From Glacieibacterium sp038210595 (lineage in GTDB: Bacteria; Pseudomonadota; Alphaproteobacteria; Sphingomonadales; Sphingomonadaceae): a stretch of DNA of 64,000 nucleotides. Within the stretch, counting starts at the first letter, position 1; every line of letters begins with the position of its first letter. This document shows positions 25,478 through 34,283 of the stretch, one piece after another. The notes beneath the pieces are model-generated. The model ran no database searches and had not been told where the DNA came from. It saw only the letters and a program-made list of their open reading frames with translations. The stretch is from positions 48,509 through 112,508 of the forward strand of contig JBBQWN010000006.1 in assembly GCA_038210595.1 (NCBI GenBank), in the 5' to 3' direction. The translations under genes were made by a program, and so were the position numbers.

Positions 25478-26653
25478 TTATGCGCCGGCATCGATGAGCG
25501 CCTGCACCTGCTTGTAGAACGCCTCCCGCGCCTGCCCTTCCGGGCCCTCGGTCGCGCGGCTCCAGTCGGCGTTGGAGGCGATCACCAGGCGGCGCTTGGG
25601 GTCGATGAAGATGCCCTGGCCGAAGATGCCCTGCGCCGCCACCGAACCGTCGTCGTAGGTCCACCACTGGTAGCCATAGCCGCGCCCGGGGCGGCCGATG
25701 TCCTGCTTCTTGGTGGTCGCCTCGGCGAACCAGCCGGCGGGCACGACGCCTGGCCCGCCCGACAACACGAACTGGCCGAAGCGGGCGAAGTCGCGGGTTG
25801 CCGCCTGGAGGCAGCAGCCCGCGATCTCATGGCCCGTCTTGCCCTTGAGCCAGGTTGCCTTCGCGGCCATGCCGGCGGGCTGCCAGATCTTTTCCTGCAG
25901 ATACTGCGACAGGGTCTTCTTCGTCGCCGACGAGACCAGCACGCCGATCAGGTTGGTTTCGCCCGTATTGTAGTGCCAGACCGTGCCGGGCGGGTGGGCG
26001 CGGGGCAGCTTGCGCATGTAGCTGACGGTCGCATCGACGCCCTTGTCCGGCGTGGCGTTGTTGAAGCGGGCAACGTCGGCGTTCGGGTCCTCATAATCCT
26101 CGTTCCAGCGCACGCCCGAGGTCATGGTCAGCAACTGGCGGACCGAAACGTCGTCATAGGCGGAGCCGCGCAGGTCGGGGATATACTCGCTGACCTTGTC
26201 GTCGAGGCTGCGGATCGCGCCATCGCGGAGCGCCGCGCCGACCAGGGTCGAGGTGAACGACTTGGCAACCGAGAAACTGGTCCAGCGGCCATCGGCGTCG
26301 AAGCCCAGGCCGTAGCGCTCGAAACGGACCTTGCCGTCCTGGAGGACGACGATACCCGAGGCGCGTTGACCCGCAAGATACTGGTCGATGCCGGGAATGA
26401 CGAGCGGCTTGCCGGCGGGCAGCGGCAGGGGTGTCGGCGACGGCGCGATCTCCGACGACGCGGCCAGCACCGGGAGCCGGTCCATGGCGCGGAAGCCCGC
26501 ATCGCGCTGGGGCACCGACCACGACAGGACATCGGCGTTGGTCGGCATGGCGGCGAGGACGCCGCGGGTTTCCTTGTCGAGGCTGGCAAACCAGATGCCG
26601 CCCGTCAGCAGCACCACGCCGACCGCGCCGAGCCCGATAATCCGTTTGCGCAC
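25478..26653 (-). CDS. Serine hydrolase, beta-lactamase/class C superfamily
   Basis: 391 aa. GTG 26653 follows GGGGGGAG. An N-terminal membrane anchor or signal (RIIGLGAVGVVLLTGGIWFA) places it in the periplasm. The nucleophile is SVAKSFTS (SxxK), with WHYNTGETNLIG as the Tyr-containing second motif, and GYGYQWWTYDDGSV near the C-terminus. Family members include 6-aminohexanoate-dimer hydrolases, esterases and D-aminopeptidases. Nothing indicates antibiotic resistance. Confidence 0.88.
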   Translation of the reverse strand: MRKRIIGLGAVGVVLLTGGIWFASLDKETRGVLAAMPTNADVLSWSVPQRDAGFRAMDRLPVLAASSEIAPSPTPLPLPAGKPLVIPGIDQYLAGQRASGIVVLQDGKVRFERYGLGFDADGRWTSFSVAKSFTSTLVGAALRDGAIRSLDDKVSEYIPDLRGSAYDDVSVRQLLTMTSGVRWNEDYEDPNADVARFNNATPDKGVDATVSYMRKLPRAHPPGTVWHYNTGETNLIGVLVSSATKKTLSQYLQEKIWQPAGMAAKATWLKGKTGHEIAGCCLQAATRDFARFGQFVLSGGPGVVPAGWFAEATTKKQDIGRPGRGYGYQWWTYDDGSVAAQGIFGQGIFIDPKRRLVIASNADWSRATEGPEGQAREAFYKQVQALIDAGA

Positions 26654-26672
26654 GATGCTCCCCCCGCTGGCG

Positions 26673-28334
26673 CTACGCTCGCGCTGCCTTCGCCAGTTCC
26701 TCGGCGACCAGTTCCTTGCGGCTGAGCTTGCCGATCATCGTCTTGGGCAGGCTTTCGCGAATCTCCAGCGCCACGGCCCGCTCGTGCTTGCCGATATGCG
26801 CGTTGAGCGCGGCCAGCAACATCTCCGATGACGCAGTCGCACCGTCGTTCAGGGTCACGAATGCCTTGGGCCGCTCACCGACCCGCTTGTCGGGAATGCC
26901 GATGACCAGCGCTTCCTTGATGCGGGCGTCGCGGTACAGCACGTCCTCAAGCACGCTCGGGAAGACCTTGAAGCCGCCGACGACGATCATGTCCTTCAGC
27001 CGGTCGACGACCGCGACATAGCCGTCCGCATCGATGGTGCCGACGTCGCCGGTGCGCAGCCAGCGCTTGCCGTCGTGCTCGATGAACACCTCTGCGTCGG
27101 CCTCCGGGCGGCCGTGGTAGCCGGCCATGATCTGCGGGCCGGACACGGTGATCTCGCCCGGCTCGCCGTCGGGGGCGGGCCGCGATGGATCATCCTTGTC
27201 GACGAGGCGGATGTCGGTGCCGGGCAGCGGTTGGCCGATGGTGCCGGGCTTGTTGAGCGCCTCATAGGGATTGGTCGAGACGACGCCCGAGCTCTCGGTC
27301 AGGCCGTAACCCTCGACCACCGTCGCACCGCTGCGCGCCTCGAACGCGGTCTTCAACTCCAGCGGCATCGGCGCGCCGCCGGAGATGCAGATGCGCAGGG
27401 AGGAGAGGTCGACCGCCTCCAGCCCCGGCGCGTCGAGCAGCGCGCGGTACATCGTCGGCACGCCGGGGATGGCGGTGATCTTGTGGCGCGGAATGGCGGC
27501 CAGCACCGCCTTCAGCTCGAAGCGCGGCAGCATGACGATCTCGCCGCCGCGCAGCATCGTGCGGTTAAGCACGCAGGTGTTGGCGAAGACGTGGAAGAAC
27601 GGCAGCGCGCCCAGGATGCGGTCGGGCGCGTCGGGGCGGGGATCGACAGCATCGACCTGCATGGCGTTGACGCTGAGGTTGGCGTGGGTCAGCGTCGCGC
27701 CCTTTGGCACGCCGGTGGTGCCGCCGGTGTACTGCAGCAGCGCGATGTCGGCGGGCAGGACGCGGGGAGGATTGGCGATCGGCGGATGCTTCAGCAGGTC
27801 GGCGAAGCGCACCGTGCCCGGCGGCAGGGCGGCGCGGTCGGCGCGCTTGAACAGCCGGTACAGCAGCGATTTCATCGGCGGCAGCACCTCCGCAAGACCG
27901 CCGACGACCAGCTTCAGCCCGGCGACCGGCGCGATGACGTCGTAGAGCTGCCGGACGTCGAGGGTGACCATGACCGTCGTGCCGCTGTCCGCCACCTGCG
28001 CGCGCAGCTCGTCGGTGGTGTAGAGCGGCGAGAAATTGACCACGGTCGCCCCGGCCAGCATCGCGCCGTAGTAAGCGAAGACGTAGTGCGGACAGTTTGG
28101 CAGGAACAGGCCGACGTGCGTGCCCTTGCCGACGCCGAGCGCGATAAACCCGGCCGCCGCGCGCTGCACCGCGACCCACGCCTGCGCATAGGTCCAGCGC
28201 GCGCCGAGAAACTCCAGGCAGCAGGCATCGGGCGTGCGCGCCGCAGACCGCGCCAGCAGGTCGGGCACGGCGCACGGCGTGAACGCGGTGTCCCACGGCA
28301 CCGGGTGCGCGTAGTGCGCGGACCAGCGGCTCAT
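26673..28334 (-). CDS. Long-chain fatty-acid--CoA ligase
   Basis: AMP-forming acyl-CoA synthetase, 553 aa from ATG 28334 (MSRWSAHYAHPVPWDTAF), overlapping the upstream regulator gene by ATGA. P-loop YTGGTTGVPKGATLTH, YGLTESSGVVSTNP, RTGDVGTIDADGYVAVVDRLKDMIVVGGFKVFP hinge, catalytic Lys in PKTMIGKLSRKEL. It is co-transcribed with a GcvA-like LysR regulator, which could control it. It would feed the beta-oxidation enzymes of the window. Confidence 0.93.
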   Translation of the reverse strand: MSRWSAHYAHPVPWDTAFTPCAVPDLLARSAARTPDACCLEFLGARWTYAQAWVAVQRAAAGFIALGVGKGTHVGLFLPNCPHYVFAYYGAMLAGATVVNFSPLYTTDELRAQVADSGTTVMVTLDVRQLYDVIAPVAGLKLVVGGLAEVLPPMKSLLYRLFKRADRAALPPGTVRFADLLKHPPIANPPRVLPADIALLQYTGGTTGVPKGATLTHANLSVNAMQVDAVDPRPDAPDRILGALPFFHVFANTCVLNRTMLRGGEIVMLPRFELKAVLAAIPRHKITAIPGVPTMYRALLDAPGLEAVDLSSLRICISGGAPMPLELKTAFEARSGATVVEGYGLTESSGVVSTNPYEALNKPGTIGQPLPGTDIRLVDKDDPSRPAPDGEPGEITVSGPQIMAGYHGRPEADAEVFIEHDGKRWLRTGDVGTIDADGYVAVVDRLKDMIVVGGFKVFPSVLEDVLYRDARIKEALVIGIPDKRVGERPKAFVTLNDGATASSEMLLAALNAHIGKHERAVALEIRESLPKTMIGKLSRKELVAEELAKAARA

Positions 28335-29128
28335 GCGCCCGCCAGCAGGAATTCGACCAGCGCGCGGACCTTTGCCTGCCGCCACTGCGGCGTCGGGGCG
28401 AGCAGCCAATAGGCGTCGGTGGTCGCGGCGGCTTCGCCGATCTCGACGACCCGCCCGGCCGCGAGATCGCCCGCTGCCAGCGTCCGCGGCGCCCGCGCCA
28501 CGCCGAACCCCAGCGCCGCCGCGTCGAGCGCCAGGCCCGCGTCACCGACGGTCAGTCCACCGCCGCCGAGATCGGCGGGATGCACGATACGCGGCGCATC
28601 GGCCGCCGTGCCGGGCGCGCCGACGCAGACTAGGGTCTCGGTGGCCAGGGTGCGGCCGTGGATGCCCTCCTCGGTCGGTTCGCCGCCATAGACCACGGCG
28701 AGGTCGAGATTGGCCTGGGTGAAGTCGACGCCGCCGTCATGCGCGGCGACGATGAAGCGGGTGTCGGCGTGATCCTGCGCATAGGCCGCGAGCCGGGCCG
28801 CCAGATATTTCGCGGTGAAGTCGCGCGGCGCGGCGATGGTCAGCACCTTCGACCCCTGCGCGTCCTGGAGGATGCGGACCGACTCCTCCAGCTGCAGGAA
28901 CCCGGCCCGCAGCGCCGGCAGGCCGCGCTCGGCTTCGGGGGTCAGTTCGAGGTTGCGGGTCATGCGCCGGAACAGCACGACACCGAGCGTGTCCTCCAGT
29001 GCACGAATCTGCTGGCCGACCGCGGCCGGGGTTACCGCGAGTTCGTCCGCCGCCTTGGTGAACGACAGGTGCCGCGCGGCCGCATCGAAGACCCGCAGCG
29101 CGTTCAGCGGCAGGTGGGTGCGCTTCAA
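28331..29128 (-). CDS. LysR-family regulator, GcvA-like
   Basis: 265 aa. The start is TTG 29128, overlapping the apaG stop (TTGA), supported by the family-typical KRTHLPLNALRVFDAAARHL. N-terminal winged helix SFTKAADELAVTPAAVGQQI RALEDTLG, then a substrate-binding-like effector domain that is shorter than usual (LTTR about 300 aa) but ends cleanly. LysR proteins are usually divergent from their target; this one lies inside an operon, before the acyl-CoA ligase. The inducer is unknown. Confidence 0.88.
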   Translation of the reverse strand: MKRTHLPLNALRVFDAAARHLSFTKAADELAVTPAAVGQQIRALEDTLGVVLFRRMTRNLELTPEAERGLPALRAGFLQLEESVRILQDAQGSKVLTIAAPRDFTAKYLAARLAAYAQDHADTRFIVAAHDGGVDFTQANLDLAVVYGGEPTEEGIHGRTLATETLVCVGAPGTAADAPRIVHPADLGGGGLTVGDAGLALDAAALGFGVARAPRTLAAGDLAAGRVVEIGEAAATTDAYWLLAPTPQWRQAKVRALVEFLLAGA

Positions 29129-29529
29129 TTCAACGACGTCCGCGCGTGCGGGCTGTCGAGCGAGAACAGCGGGATCGCGACCTCGAACAACTCGCCCTCC
29201 GCCGCCATTGCATAGCTGCCGCGCATCGTGCCGCTCGGCGTCGTCAGCGGGCAGCCCGAGACATAGTCATAGGCTCCGCCCGGGGCGATCAGCGGCTGGT
29301 CGCCGACCACGCCCTCGCCCTGGACCTCCTCTGTGCGGCCACGCGCGTCCTGGATGATCCAGTGGCGCGCGATGAGTTGCACGTCGCGCTTCGAGCCGTT
29401 CTCGATGCGAATATGATAGGCCCAGACGAAGCGTCCGCCCTCGGGATCCGACTGGTCGGGCAGATAGCTCGGGTTGACGCGGACAGTGACGCCCGCGGTG
29501 GTCGCCGAATAGGGGAAGAACGCCTCCAT
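29125..29529 (-). CDS. apaG: ApaG domain protein
   Basis: 134 aa from ATG 29529 (TGATG overlap with the upstream sulfhydrylase; a GTG at 29532 is also possible). ApaG-type Ig-like beta fold: VRVNPSYLPDQSDPEGGRFVWAYHI, HWIIQDARGRTEEVQGEGVVGDQP, LIAPGGAYDYVSGCPL. Linked to Co2+/Mg2+ resistance and Ap4A metabolism in enterobacteria; the biochemical role is not firm. In alphaproteobacteria it often follows the homoserine sulfhydrylase gene, as here. Confidence 0.95.
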   Translation of the reverse strand: MEAFFPYSATTAGVTVRVNPSYLPDQSDPEGGRFVWAYHIRIENGSKRDVQLIARHWIIQDARGRTEEVQGEGVVGDQPLIAPGGAYDYVSGCPLTTPSGTMRGSYAMAAEGELFEVAIPLFSLDSPHARTSLN

Positions 29530-30734
29530 CACAGCCCCGCCGCCGCCAGCGCCTGCGCCAGGTCGTCGATCAGGTCGTGCGGGTCCTCGAGCCCGACCGA
29601 CAGGCGCAGCAGCCCCTCGCTGACGCCCATCTCGTCGCGTACCTGCGGCGACACGCTGGCATGGGTGGTCGAGGCGCAGTGTGTCATCAAGGTGCGCGAA
29701 TCGCCGAGGTTGTTCGAAATGTCGATCAATCGCAGCGCATCGAGCAGCGCATGCGCCTGGCGGCGGTCCTCAACCCACAAAGCGATGATCGTGCCGCCGC
29801 CCGACATCTGCCGCATCGCCAGCGCGTGCTGCGGGTGGCTGGCGAGCCCGGGATACAGCAGCTTCGGCACGCGGCCCTCGAGGAAGGTCGCCACCGTCTG
29901 CGCGTTCTCGACCGCACGGCGGACGCGCAAGTCGATGGTTTCGAGCGATTTCAGCACCACCCAGGCGTTGAAGGCACTCAGCACCGGGCCGGTGTGACGC
30001 GCCATCGCGAGGTAGGTGTCGTTCATCCACTGCTCGCTTCCCAGCACCGCGCCGGCCAGCACCCGGCCCTGCCCGTCCATGTGCTTGGTCGCGGAGTGCG
30101 CGACGACATCGGCGCCGAGCTCGAACGGTCGCTGCAGCACCGGCGAGGCGAAGGCGTTGTCGACCACCACCAGCGCCCCGGCGTCATGGCCGATGTCGGC
30201 GACCGCCCGGATGTCGCAGATGTCGAGTGTCGGGTTGGCCGGGGTTTCGAGGAAGAACGCCTTCGTGTTCGGCTTGCGGGCGCGGGCCCAGGCATCGGGG
30301 TCGCGACCGTCCACTGTCGTCGTCTCGATCCCGAAGCGCGGCAGGATGGTGTCGACCAGCACGCGGCATGAGCCGAACAGCGCGCGGCCCGCGACCAGGT
30401 GATCGCCGGCCGACAAGTGGCTGAGCAGCGCCGTCGACATCGCCGCCATGCCGGTCGCGGTGGCGCGGCACGCCTCCGCGCCTTCGAGCAGGCACAGCCG
30501 CTCCTCCAGCATCTGCACGGTCGGGTTCTGCAGCCGCGAATAGGTCATCCCCGGCTCGGTGCCGGCGAAGCGCGCCGCCGCCTGACCGGCGCTGTCGTAG
30601 GCATAGCCGGAGGTCAGGACGATAGATTCGCTGGTTTCGCCCCATTCGGAGCGCGCGGTGCCGCCGCGCACCGCCTGCGTCGCGGGCCGCCAGTGGCGGG
30701 TGACCTCGCGGTCCTGTCCGGTCGTACGCTTCAT
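29529..30734 (-). CDS. metZ: O-succinylhomoserine sulfhydrylase
   Basis: PLP enzyme of the Cys/Met-metabolism family (401 aa) that makes homocysteine from an activated homoserine and sulfide. YSRLQNPTVQMLEERL, ALFGSCRVLVDTILPRFGIE, ETPANPTLDICDI, and the Schiff-base Lys in HSATKHMDGQGRVLAG. The context with apaG is that of alphaproteobacterial metZ. Preference for O-succinyl over O-acetyl homoserine is by family resemblance. No SAM-II riboswitch lies in the 28 bp upstream. Confidence 0.9.
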   Translation of the reverse strand: MKRTTGQDREVTRHWRPATQAVRGGTARSEWGETSESIVLTSGYAYDSAGQAAARFAGTEPGMTYSRLQNPTVQMLEERLCLLEGAEACRATATGMAAMSTALLSHLSAGDHLVAGRALFGSCRVLVDTILPRFGIETTTVDGRDPDAWARARKPNTKAFFLETPANPTLDICDIRAVADIGHDAGALVVVDNAFASPVLQRPFELGADVVAHSATKHMDGQGRVLAGAVLGSEQWMNDTYLAMARHTGPVLSAFNAWVVLKSLETIDLRVRRAVENAQTVATFLEGRVPKLLYPGLASHPQHALAMRQMSGGGTIIALWVEDRRQAHALLDALRLIDISNNLGDSRTLMTHCASTTHASVSPQVRDEMGVSEGLLRLSVGLEDPHDLIDDLAQALAAAGL

Positions 30735-30762
30735 GACGCGGGGTCTAGCCCTCGCGCCGCCG

Positions 30763-31275
30763 TCAACGCAAGGCGACGGTCTTCAGATGCTCCCAAGGTC
30801 CGCCCAGGTAACGCCACAAGTCGATGCCCGCGACGCGGAAGCTCCAGGGCTCGAACGTCGCGGACAACAGCGCCAGCGTCGCGCGCGCCCGCTCCGGCGT
30901 TACTTTGTTCTGGATGGTGACATGGCCGCGCCACCCCTGACGGTCCTGCGGGATCAGCAGCGGCTGCCAGGCGTCGGCCAGTTCGGCGCGGATCGCCGCC
31001 AGCCCGTCCGAGTACAGTGTCAGCGCGACGCCCTTGCCCAATGAGCGCAGGCCCGCGACCTCTGCCATCGGCGCGGCATGGTGGCGGGCGGTGAACTTCA
31101 GCCGCTCGACGACCGCGTCGAACTCGCTGCCCGGCAGGTGGTGGAACAGCGAGATGTGCGCGGGGACCCGGTTCAGCTCGGGCGGATAATGCGCGCGGCG
31201 CAGTGCCTCGAACCGCGCTGCACTGGCGGGGTCGGGCTGCGCGGTCAGGATAAGGGGGCGGTGGTCGATCACCAT
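30763..31275 (-). CDS. 2'-5' RNA ligase / 2H phosphoesterase family protein
   Basis: 170 aa with the two HxT/S motifs that define the 2H superfamily: HISLFHHL (about residue 39) and HVTIQNKV (about 122). Members make or break 2',5' or cyclic phosphodiester bonds. It lies 28 bp upstream of metZ and 14 bp after the PRC-barrel gene on the same strand, so it is probably co-transcribed. The substrate is unknown. Confidence 0.85.
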   Translation of the reverse strand: MVIDHRPLILTAQPDPASAARFEALRRAHYPPELNRVPAHISLFHHLPGSEFDAVVERLKFTARHHAAPMAEVAGLRSLGKGVALTLYSDGLAAIRAELADAWQPLLIPQDRQGWRGHVTIQNKVTPERARATLALLSATFEPWSFRVAGIDLWRYLGGPWEHLKTVALR

Positions 31276-31288
31276 GCCGCGTTAGGCT

Positions 31289-31606
31289 TCAGGCACTCAC
31301 CGGCCAATGGTCCTTGTCGAAGCCCGGACCGTCGAGCACCTCGACGTCGAGCGACAGGCGGCCGTTCTGCGGATCGACCGTGAAGTCGCACCAGTCGACG
31401 GCGTACAGCGTTTCGCCGATGCCGAGCACGCCGCCGGTGGCGACCACGACGTAGGCGATGCGGCCCTTGCCGGCGACCAGCATGACCTCGGCGACCTTGC
31501 CGAGCTTGCCGCCGCCGCGGCCGTGTACCGCACAGTCAATCAGGGCGCCCGCCGCGATCAGCGTCGTCTGCGCGCCCGCAACCTCGGCTTCACCCGATGG
31601 GCTCAC
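31289..31606 (-). CDS. PRC-barrel domain protein
   Basis: 105 aa from GTG 31606, overlapping the upstream membrane-protein gene (GTGA). It has a PRC-barrel pattern: GKLGKVAEVMLVAGKGRIAYVVVATGG and EVLDGPGF at the end. PRC-barrels occur in RimM and photosynthetic reaction centre H subunits; free-standing ones are of unknown role. No signal peptide. Confidence 0.8.
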   Translation of the reverse strand: MSPSGEAEVAGAQTTLIAAGALIDCAVHGRGGGKLGKVAEVMLVAGKGRIAYVVVATGGVLGIGETLYAVDWCDFTVDPQNGRLSLDVEVLDGPGFDKDHWPVSA

Positions 31607-31902
31607 CGGACCCGCCGAAAGATGCGGGCGGTGTCGCCGGTTGCCTTCTCCGCACCCTTTTCATAGCGCGCCCGCAGGCCAAGCCAGCGCCAGATGCCGA
31701 CGACGTTGACCGCGAACAGAAAGACGTTCTGCCACAACAGGCTGGGCTGGTCGGTCAGCAGGCCGATGACGATCCACGCCACCGAACCGACACAGAACAC
31801 GACGAAGCCCCAGCCGGTAAACCGCGACCCCAGATTCGCCGCAACCATGATTGCGGCGAGCGTCGTCGCGATCGGCGCGATCCAATTGGCGGCGGTTTCC
31901 AT
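31603..31902 (-). CDS. Small integral membrane protein
   Basis: 99 aa with three predicted hydrophobic helices (WIAPIATTLAAIMVAANLGS, WGFVVFCVGSVAWIVIGLLT, LLWQNVFLFAVNVVGIWRWL) and a basic C-terminal tail. The WQN...N..G.WRWL pattern recalls small YgjV/PnuC-like membrane proteins. It is translationally coupled to the PRC-barrel gene, so the two may work together at the membrane (inference). Confidence 0.8.
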   Translation of the reverse strand: METAANWIAPIATTLAAIMVAANLGSRFTGWGFVVFCVGSVAWIVIGLLTDQPSLLWQNVFLFAVNVVGIWRWLGLRARYEKGAEKATGDTARIFRRVR

Positions 31903-31936
31903 CGCTGGGTCGAACGGTGGCCGCCGGGTGCGGTTC

Positions 31937-33403
31937 CTAGGCGGGGTGCGGCAGCGGCGACAGGTCGCTGTCGCGCCGCCGTATGACCAGGTTCCGGATC
32001 TCGGTCATGTCCTCCATCGCGAAGCGGATCCCCTCGCGTCCCAACCCTGATTCCTTGACGCCGCCGTACGGCATGTTGTCGACGCGGTAGCTCGGCACGT
32101 CGTTGATGACGACGCCACCGACCTCCAGCGCGTCCCACGCCTTCAGCATGTTGAACAGGTCGCGGGTGAAGACGCCAGCCTGCAGCCCGAACTTGGAATC
32201 GTTGACCTCGGCCAGCGCGGCGTCGAAGTCGGTGAACGTCGACAACATCGCCACCGGCCCGAACGCCTCCTCGCGGTACAGCCGGACATCGCGCGGCACG
32301 CCCTCCAGCAACGTTGCCGCCAGCATCGCGCCGTCGCGGTCGCCGCCGCACAGCAGGGTCGCGCCCGCCGCGCGCGCTTCGCCGATCCAGCCGTCGAGAC
32401 GCTCGGCTTCCTTCACGTCGATCATCGGACCGATGAACGTGGCCTCGTCGCGCGGATTGCCGGCGACCAGCTTGCGGGTCAGGTCGACCAGCTTCGCCTT
32501 GAACGCGTCGTAAACCGCCGCGTGGACGATGATCCGCTGCACCCCGATGCACGATTGGCCAGACTGGTAGAAGGCTCCGAACACCGTGCGCGCCGCCGCA
32601 TCTTCGAGGTCGGCGTCCCGGTCGATGATGACCGCCGCGTTGCCGCCGAGTTCGAGGATCACCTTCTTCTTGCCGGCCTTCGCCTTCAAGTCCCAGCCGA
32701 CATCGGGGGAGCCGGTGAACGACAGCAGCTTCAGCCTTTCGTCGGTGGTGAACAGCTCGGCCCCGTCGCGGTGCGCGGGCAGGATCGAGAAGGCGCCCGG
32801 CGGCAGGTCGGTCTCGGCCAGCACCTCGCCTATGATTAGCGCGCCAAGCGGCGTGCGGCTGGCGGGCTTGAGCACGAACGGACAGCCGACTGCGAGCGCC
32901 GGGGCGATCTTGTGGGCCGCCAGGTTGAGGGGGAAATTGAACGGCGAAATGAAGCTGCACGGCCCGATCGGCACCCGCTTCCACATCCCGAGATACCCCT
33001 TGGCCCGCGCGCTGATGTCGAGCGGCTGGACTTCCCCGGTCATCCGCACCGCTTCCTCGGCGGCGATGCGGAATGTGTCGATAAGGCGCCCGACCTCGCC
33101 GCGCGCATCGTTGATCGGCTTGCCGGCCTCGATACAGAGCGCCACCGCCAGCTCCGACTGGCGTTCGGTGAAGCGCGTCACGCAGTGCGACAGCACCGCC
33201 TGGCGCTCGTACGAAGCCATTCGCGCGCACGCCGGAGCGGCGGCAACCGCAGCGGCGATGCCGCGGTCGATGGTCGCCGCATCGGCCAGGGCCACGCGCG
33301 TCGCAACCGCGCCAGTGAACTTGTCGGTCACCGGGAGATCGGTGTTCGGCCGCTCCGCCCGGTTCGCGAGGTAGAGCGGATAGGTCGGTTGCAGATCGGG
33401 CAT
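31937..33403 (-). CDS. NAD(P)-dependent aldehyde dehydrogenase
   Basis: 488 aa. ATG follows CAGGAGC. Rossmann segment ISPFNFPLNLAAHKIAPAL, FTGSPDVGWDLKA, catalytic Glu in ILELGGNAAVI, catalytic Cys in YQSGQSCIGVQRI, and EEAFGPVAMLSTF. The C-terminus MPYGGVKESGLGREG is typical of the glyceraldehyde-3-phosphate/lactaldehyde-type ALDHs. It is the first gene before the PRC-barrel group (34 bp gap). The aldehyde substrate is unknown. Confidence 0.93.
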   Translation of the reverse strand: MPDLQPTYPLYLANRAERPNTDLPVTDKFTGAVATRVALADAATIDRGIAAAVAAAPACARMASYERQAVLSHCVTRFTERQSELAVALCIEAGKPINDARGEVGRLIDTFRIAAEEAVRMTGEVQPLDISARAKGYLGMWKRVPIGPCSFISPFNFPLNLAAHKIAPALAVGCPFVLKPASRTPLGALIIGEVLAETDLPPGAFSILPAHRDGAELFTTDERLKLLSFTGSPDVGWDLKAKAGKKKVILELGGNAAVIIDRDADLEDAAARTVFGAFYQSGQSCIGVQRIIVHAAVYDAFKAKLVDLTRKLVAGNPRDEATFIGPMIDVKEAERLDGWIGEARAAGATLLCGGDRDGAMLAATLLEGVPRDVRLYREEAFGPVAMLSTFTDFDAALAEVNDSKFGLQAGVFTRDLFNMLKAWDALEVGGVVINDVPSYRVDNMPYGGVKESGLGREGIRFAMEDMTEIRNLVIRRRDSDLSPLPHPA

Positions 33404-33456
33404 TGGCAGCTCCTGCGGGCGCCCCAGGTTCTAGGCTCGCCGGCGCCGAACGCGAA

Positions 33457-33487
33457 GGGGGCGCGGGGCTGTCTGCCCCGCGCCCCC
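33457..33487 (-). terminator. Hairpin terminator after PEP-CTERM gene 33507
   Basis: Perfect 13-bp stem GGGGGCGCGGGGC / GCCCCGCGCCCCC (33457-33469 with 33475-33487), 5-nt loop, 19 bp after the stop. Only a short T run (TTCGCGTT) follows on the minus strand, but the stem is very stable. It separates the gene from aldehyde dehydrogenase. Confidence 0.65.
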
Positions 33488-33506
33488 TGTCAACCGTCGT
33501 GCCGGA

Positions 33507-34175
33507 TCAGGCGACGACGGTCTTGTTCGCCATGCGGCGGCGGCGGGCGGCAAAGCCGACCATGCCGAAACCGCCGAGCATCATCGCCCAAGTCGCCGGC
33601 TCGGGAACCGTCGCGCCGGCGCCGTCGCTGACCAGGCGGCCCGCGACGTCATCGATCTCGAACGCCACGCCGGTTGCGTGGAAGCGCAGGCCAGTGATGA
33701 CCTCGCCGGTCCCAGCGGTGAAGAAAATCCGCTGGTTGGTGATCGACCCCGACTGGTCGCCATTGGCGGGCGAGAAGGCTCCGCCGCCGACGCTGAGCAG
33801 CGTCACGCCGTCGGCACCGAGCAGATCGACCGAGTTAAAGCTGTCGATCGAGCCCCAGTAGAAGCTGACGCTCGACAGATCGAAGGTCGACAGCGTCGCA
33901 ACGCCGCTGCCAACCGCCGACGAGGTGTAGAAATAGCGGCTGTTATCCCCCGCCGGCGAAGCGGCGGCGCCCGAGGTGCCGGTCGCATAGGCGTAGTCGC
34001 CATCCAGGAAATAGCCGTCCGGCAGGTCGCCGTTGAAATCGACGAGCACGGTCTGGCCGGCGGCCGGGCCGGTGTCCGGGGACCCCGGCTGCGTCATGTA
34101 CGTCGCCGCAGCAGCCGGCACGGCACCCAAAATAATCAGAACCGATGGAACAAACGCCTTGTTAATCAAACGCAT
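33507..34175 (-). CDS. PEPxxWA-CTERM sorting domain protein
   Basis: 222 aa from ATG 34175 (MRLINKAFVPSVLIILGAVPAAAA), behind AAAGGAG; the upstream in-frame start is not needed. Secreted beta-rich protein: DFNGDLPDGYFLDGDYAYATG, a Ser/Gly/Asp-rich body, GTGEVITGLRFHATGVAFEIDD, then VPEPATWAMMLGGFGMVGFA and RRRR. It is an exosortase substrate of unknown role. It has the best sigma-54 promoter in the window and shares its control region with a divergent PEP-CTERM gene. Confidence 0.88.
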   Translation of the reverse strand: MRLINKAFVPSVLIILGAVPAAAATYMTQPGSPDTGPAAGQTVLVDFNGDLPDGYFLDGDYAYATGTSGAAASPAGDNSRYFYTSSAVGSGVATLSTFDLSSVSFYWGSIDSFNSVDLLGADGVTLLSVGGGAFSPANGDQSGSITNQRIFFTAGTGEVITGLRFHATGVAFEIDDVAGRLVSDGAGATVPEPATWAMMLGGFGMVGFAARRRRMANKTVVA

Positions 34176-34215
34176 AACGAACTCCTTTACGCAACCCACT
34201 CGATCAGGATCAGAC

Positions 34216-34230
34216 GCAAGGATCGTGCCA
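34216..34230 (-). promoter_or_regulatory. Consensus sigma-54 promoter
   Basis: Minus strand reads TGGCACGATCCTTGC, an exact match to the RpoN consensus TGGCACG-N4-TTGC. The start point would be near 34204, leaving a 29-nt leader with AAAGGAG before ATG 34175. Sigma-54 promoters need an enhancer-binding activator; the element at 34284-34305 is the candidate site. Confidence 0.85.
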
Positions 34231-34258
34231 CTTGCTGCATCGCAGCGTTATCAAGACG

Positions 34259-34273
34259 TTAACTTTTCGTTAC
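34259..34273 (+). promoter_or_regulatory. CtrA-like site TTAA-N7-TTAC
   Basis: TTAACTTTTCGTTAC, the same arrangement as 2360-2374, followed 6 bp later by another TTAA. It lies between the activating element and the sigma-54 promoter. Assignment to CtrA is inference from the TTAA-N7-TTAA consensus. Confidence 0.35.
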
Positions 34274-34283
34274 GGAACGTTAA

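Noticed and set aside
23681..26725. 1014-codon frame crossing six minus-strand genes
   Set aside because: It crosses several well-supported genes with known motifs and has no family feature; a shadow frame.
30735..30762. SAM-II riboswitch before the homoserine sulfhydrylase gene
   Set aside because: Only 28 bp separate it from the upstream gene; no pseudoknot-type motif fits and none was seen before the operon's first gene.
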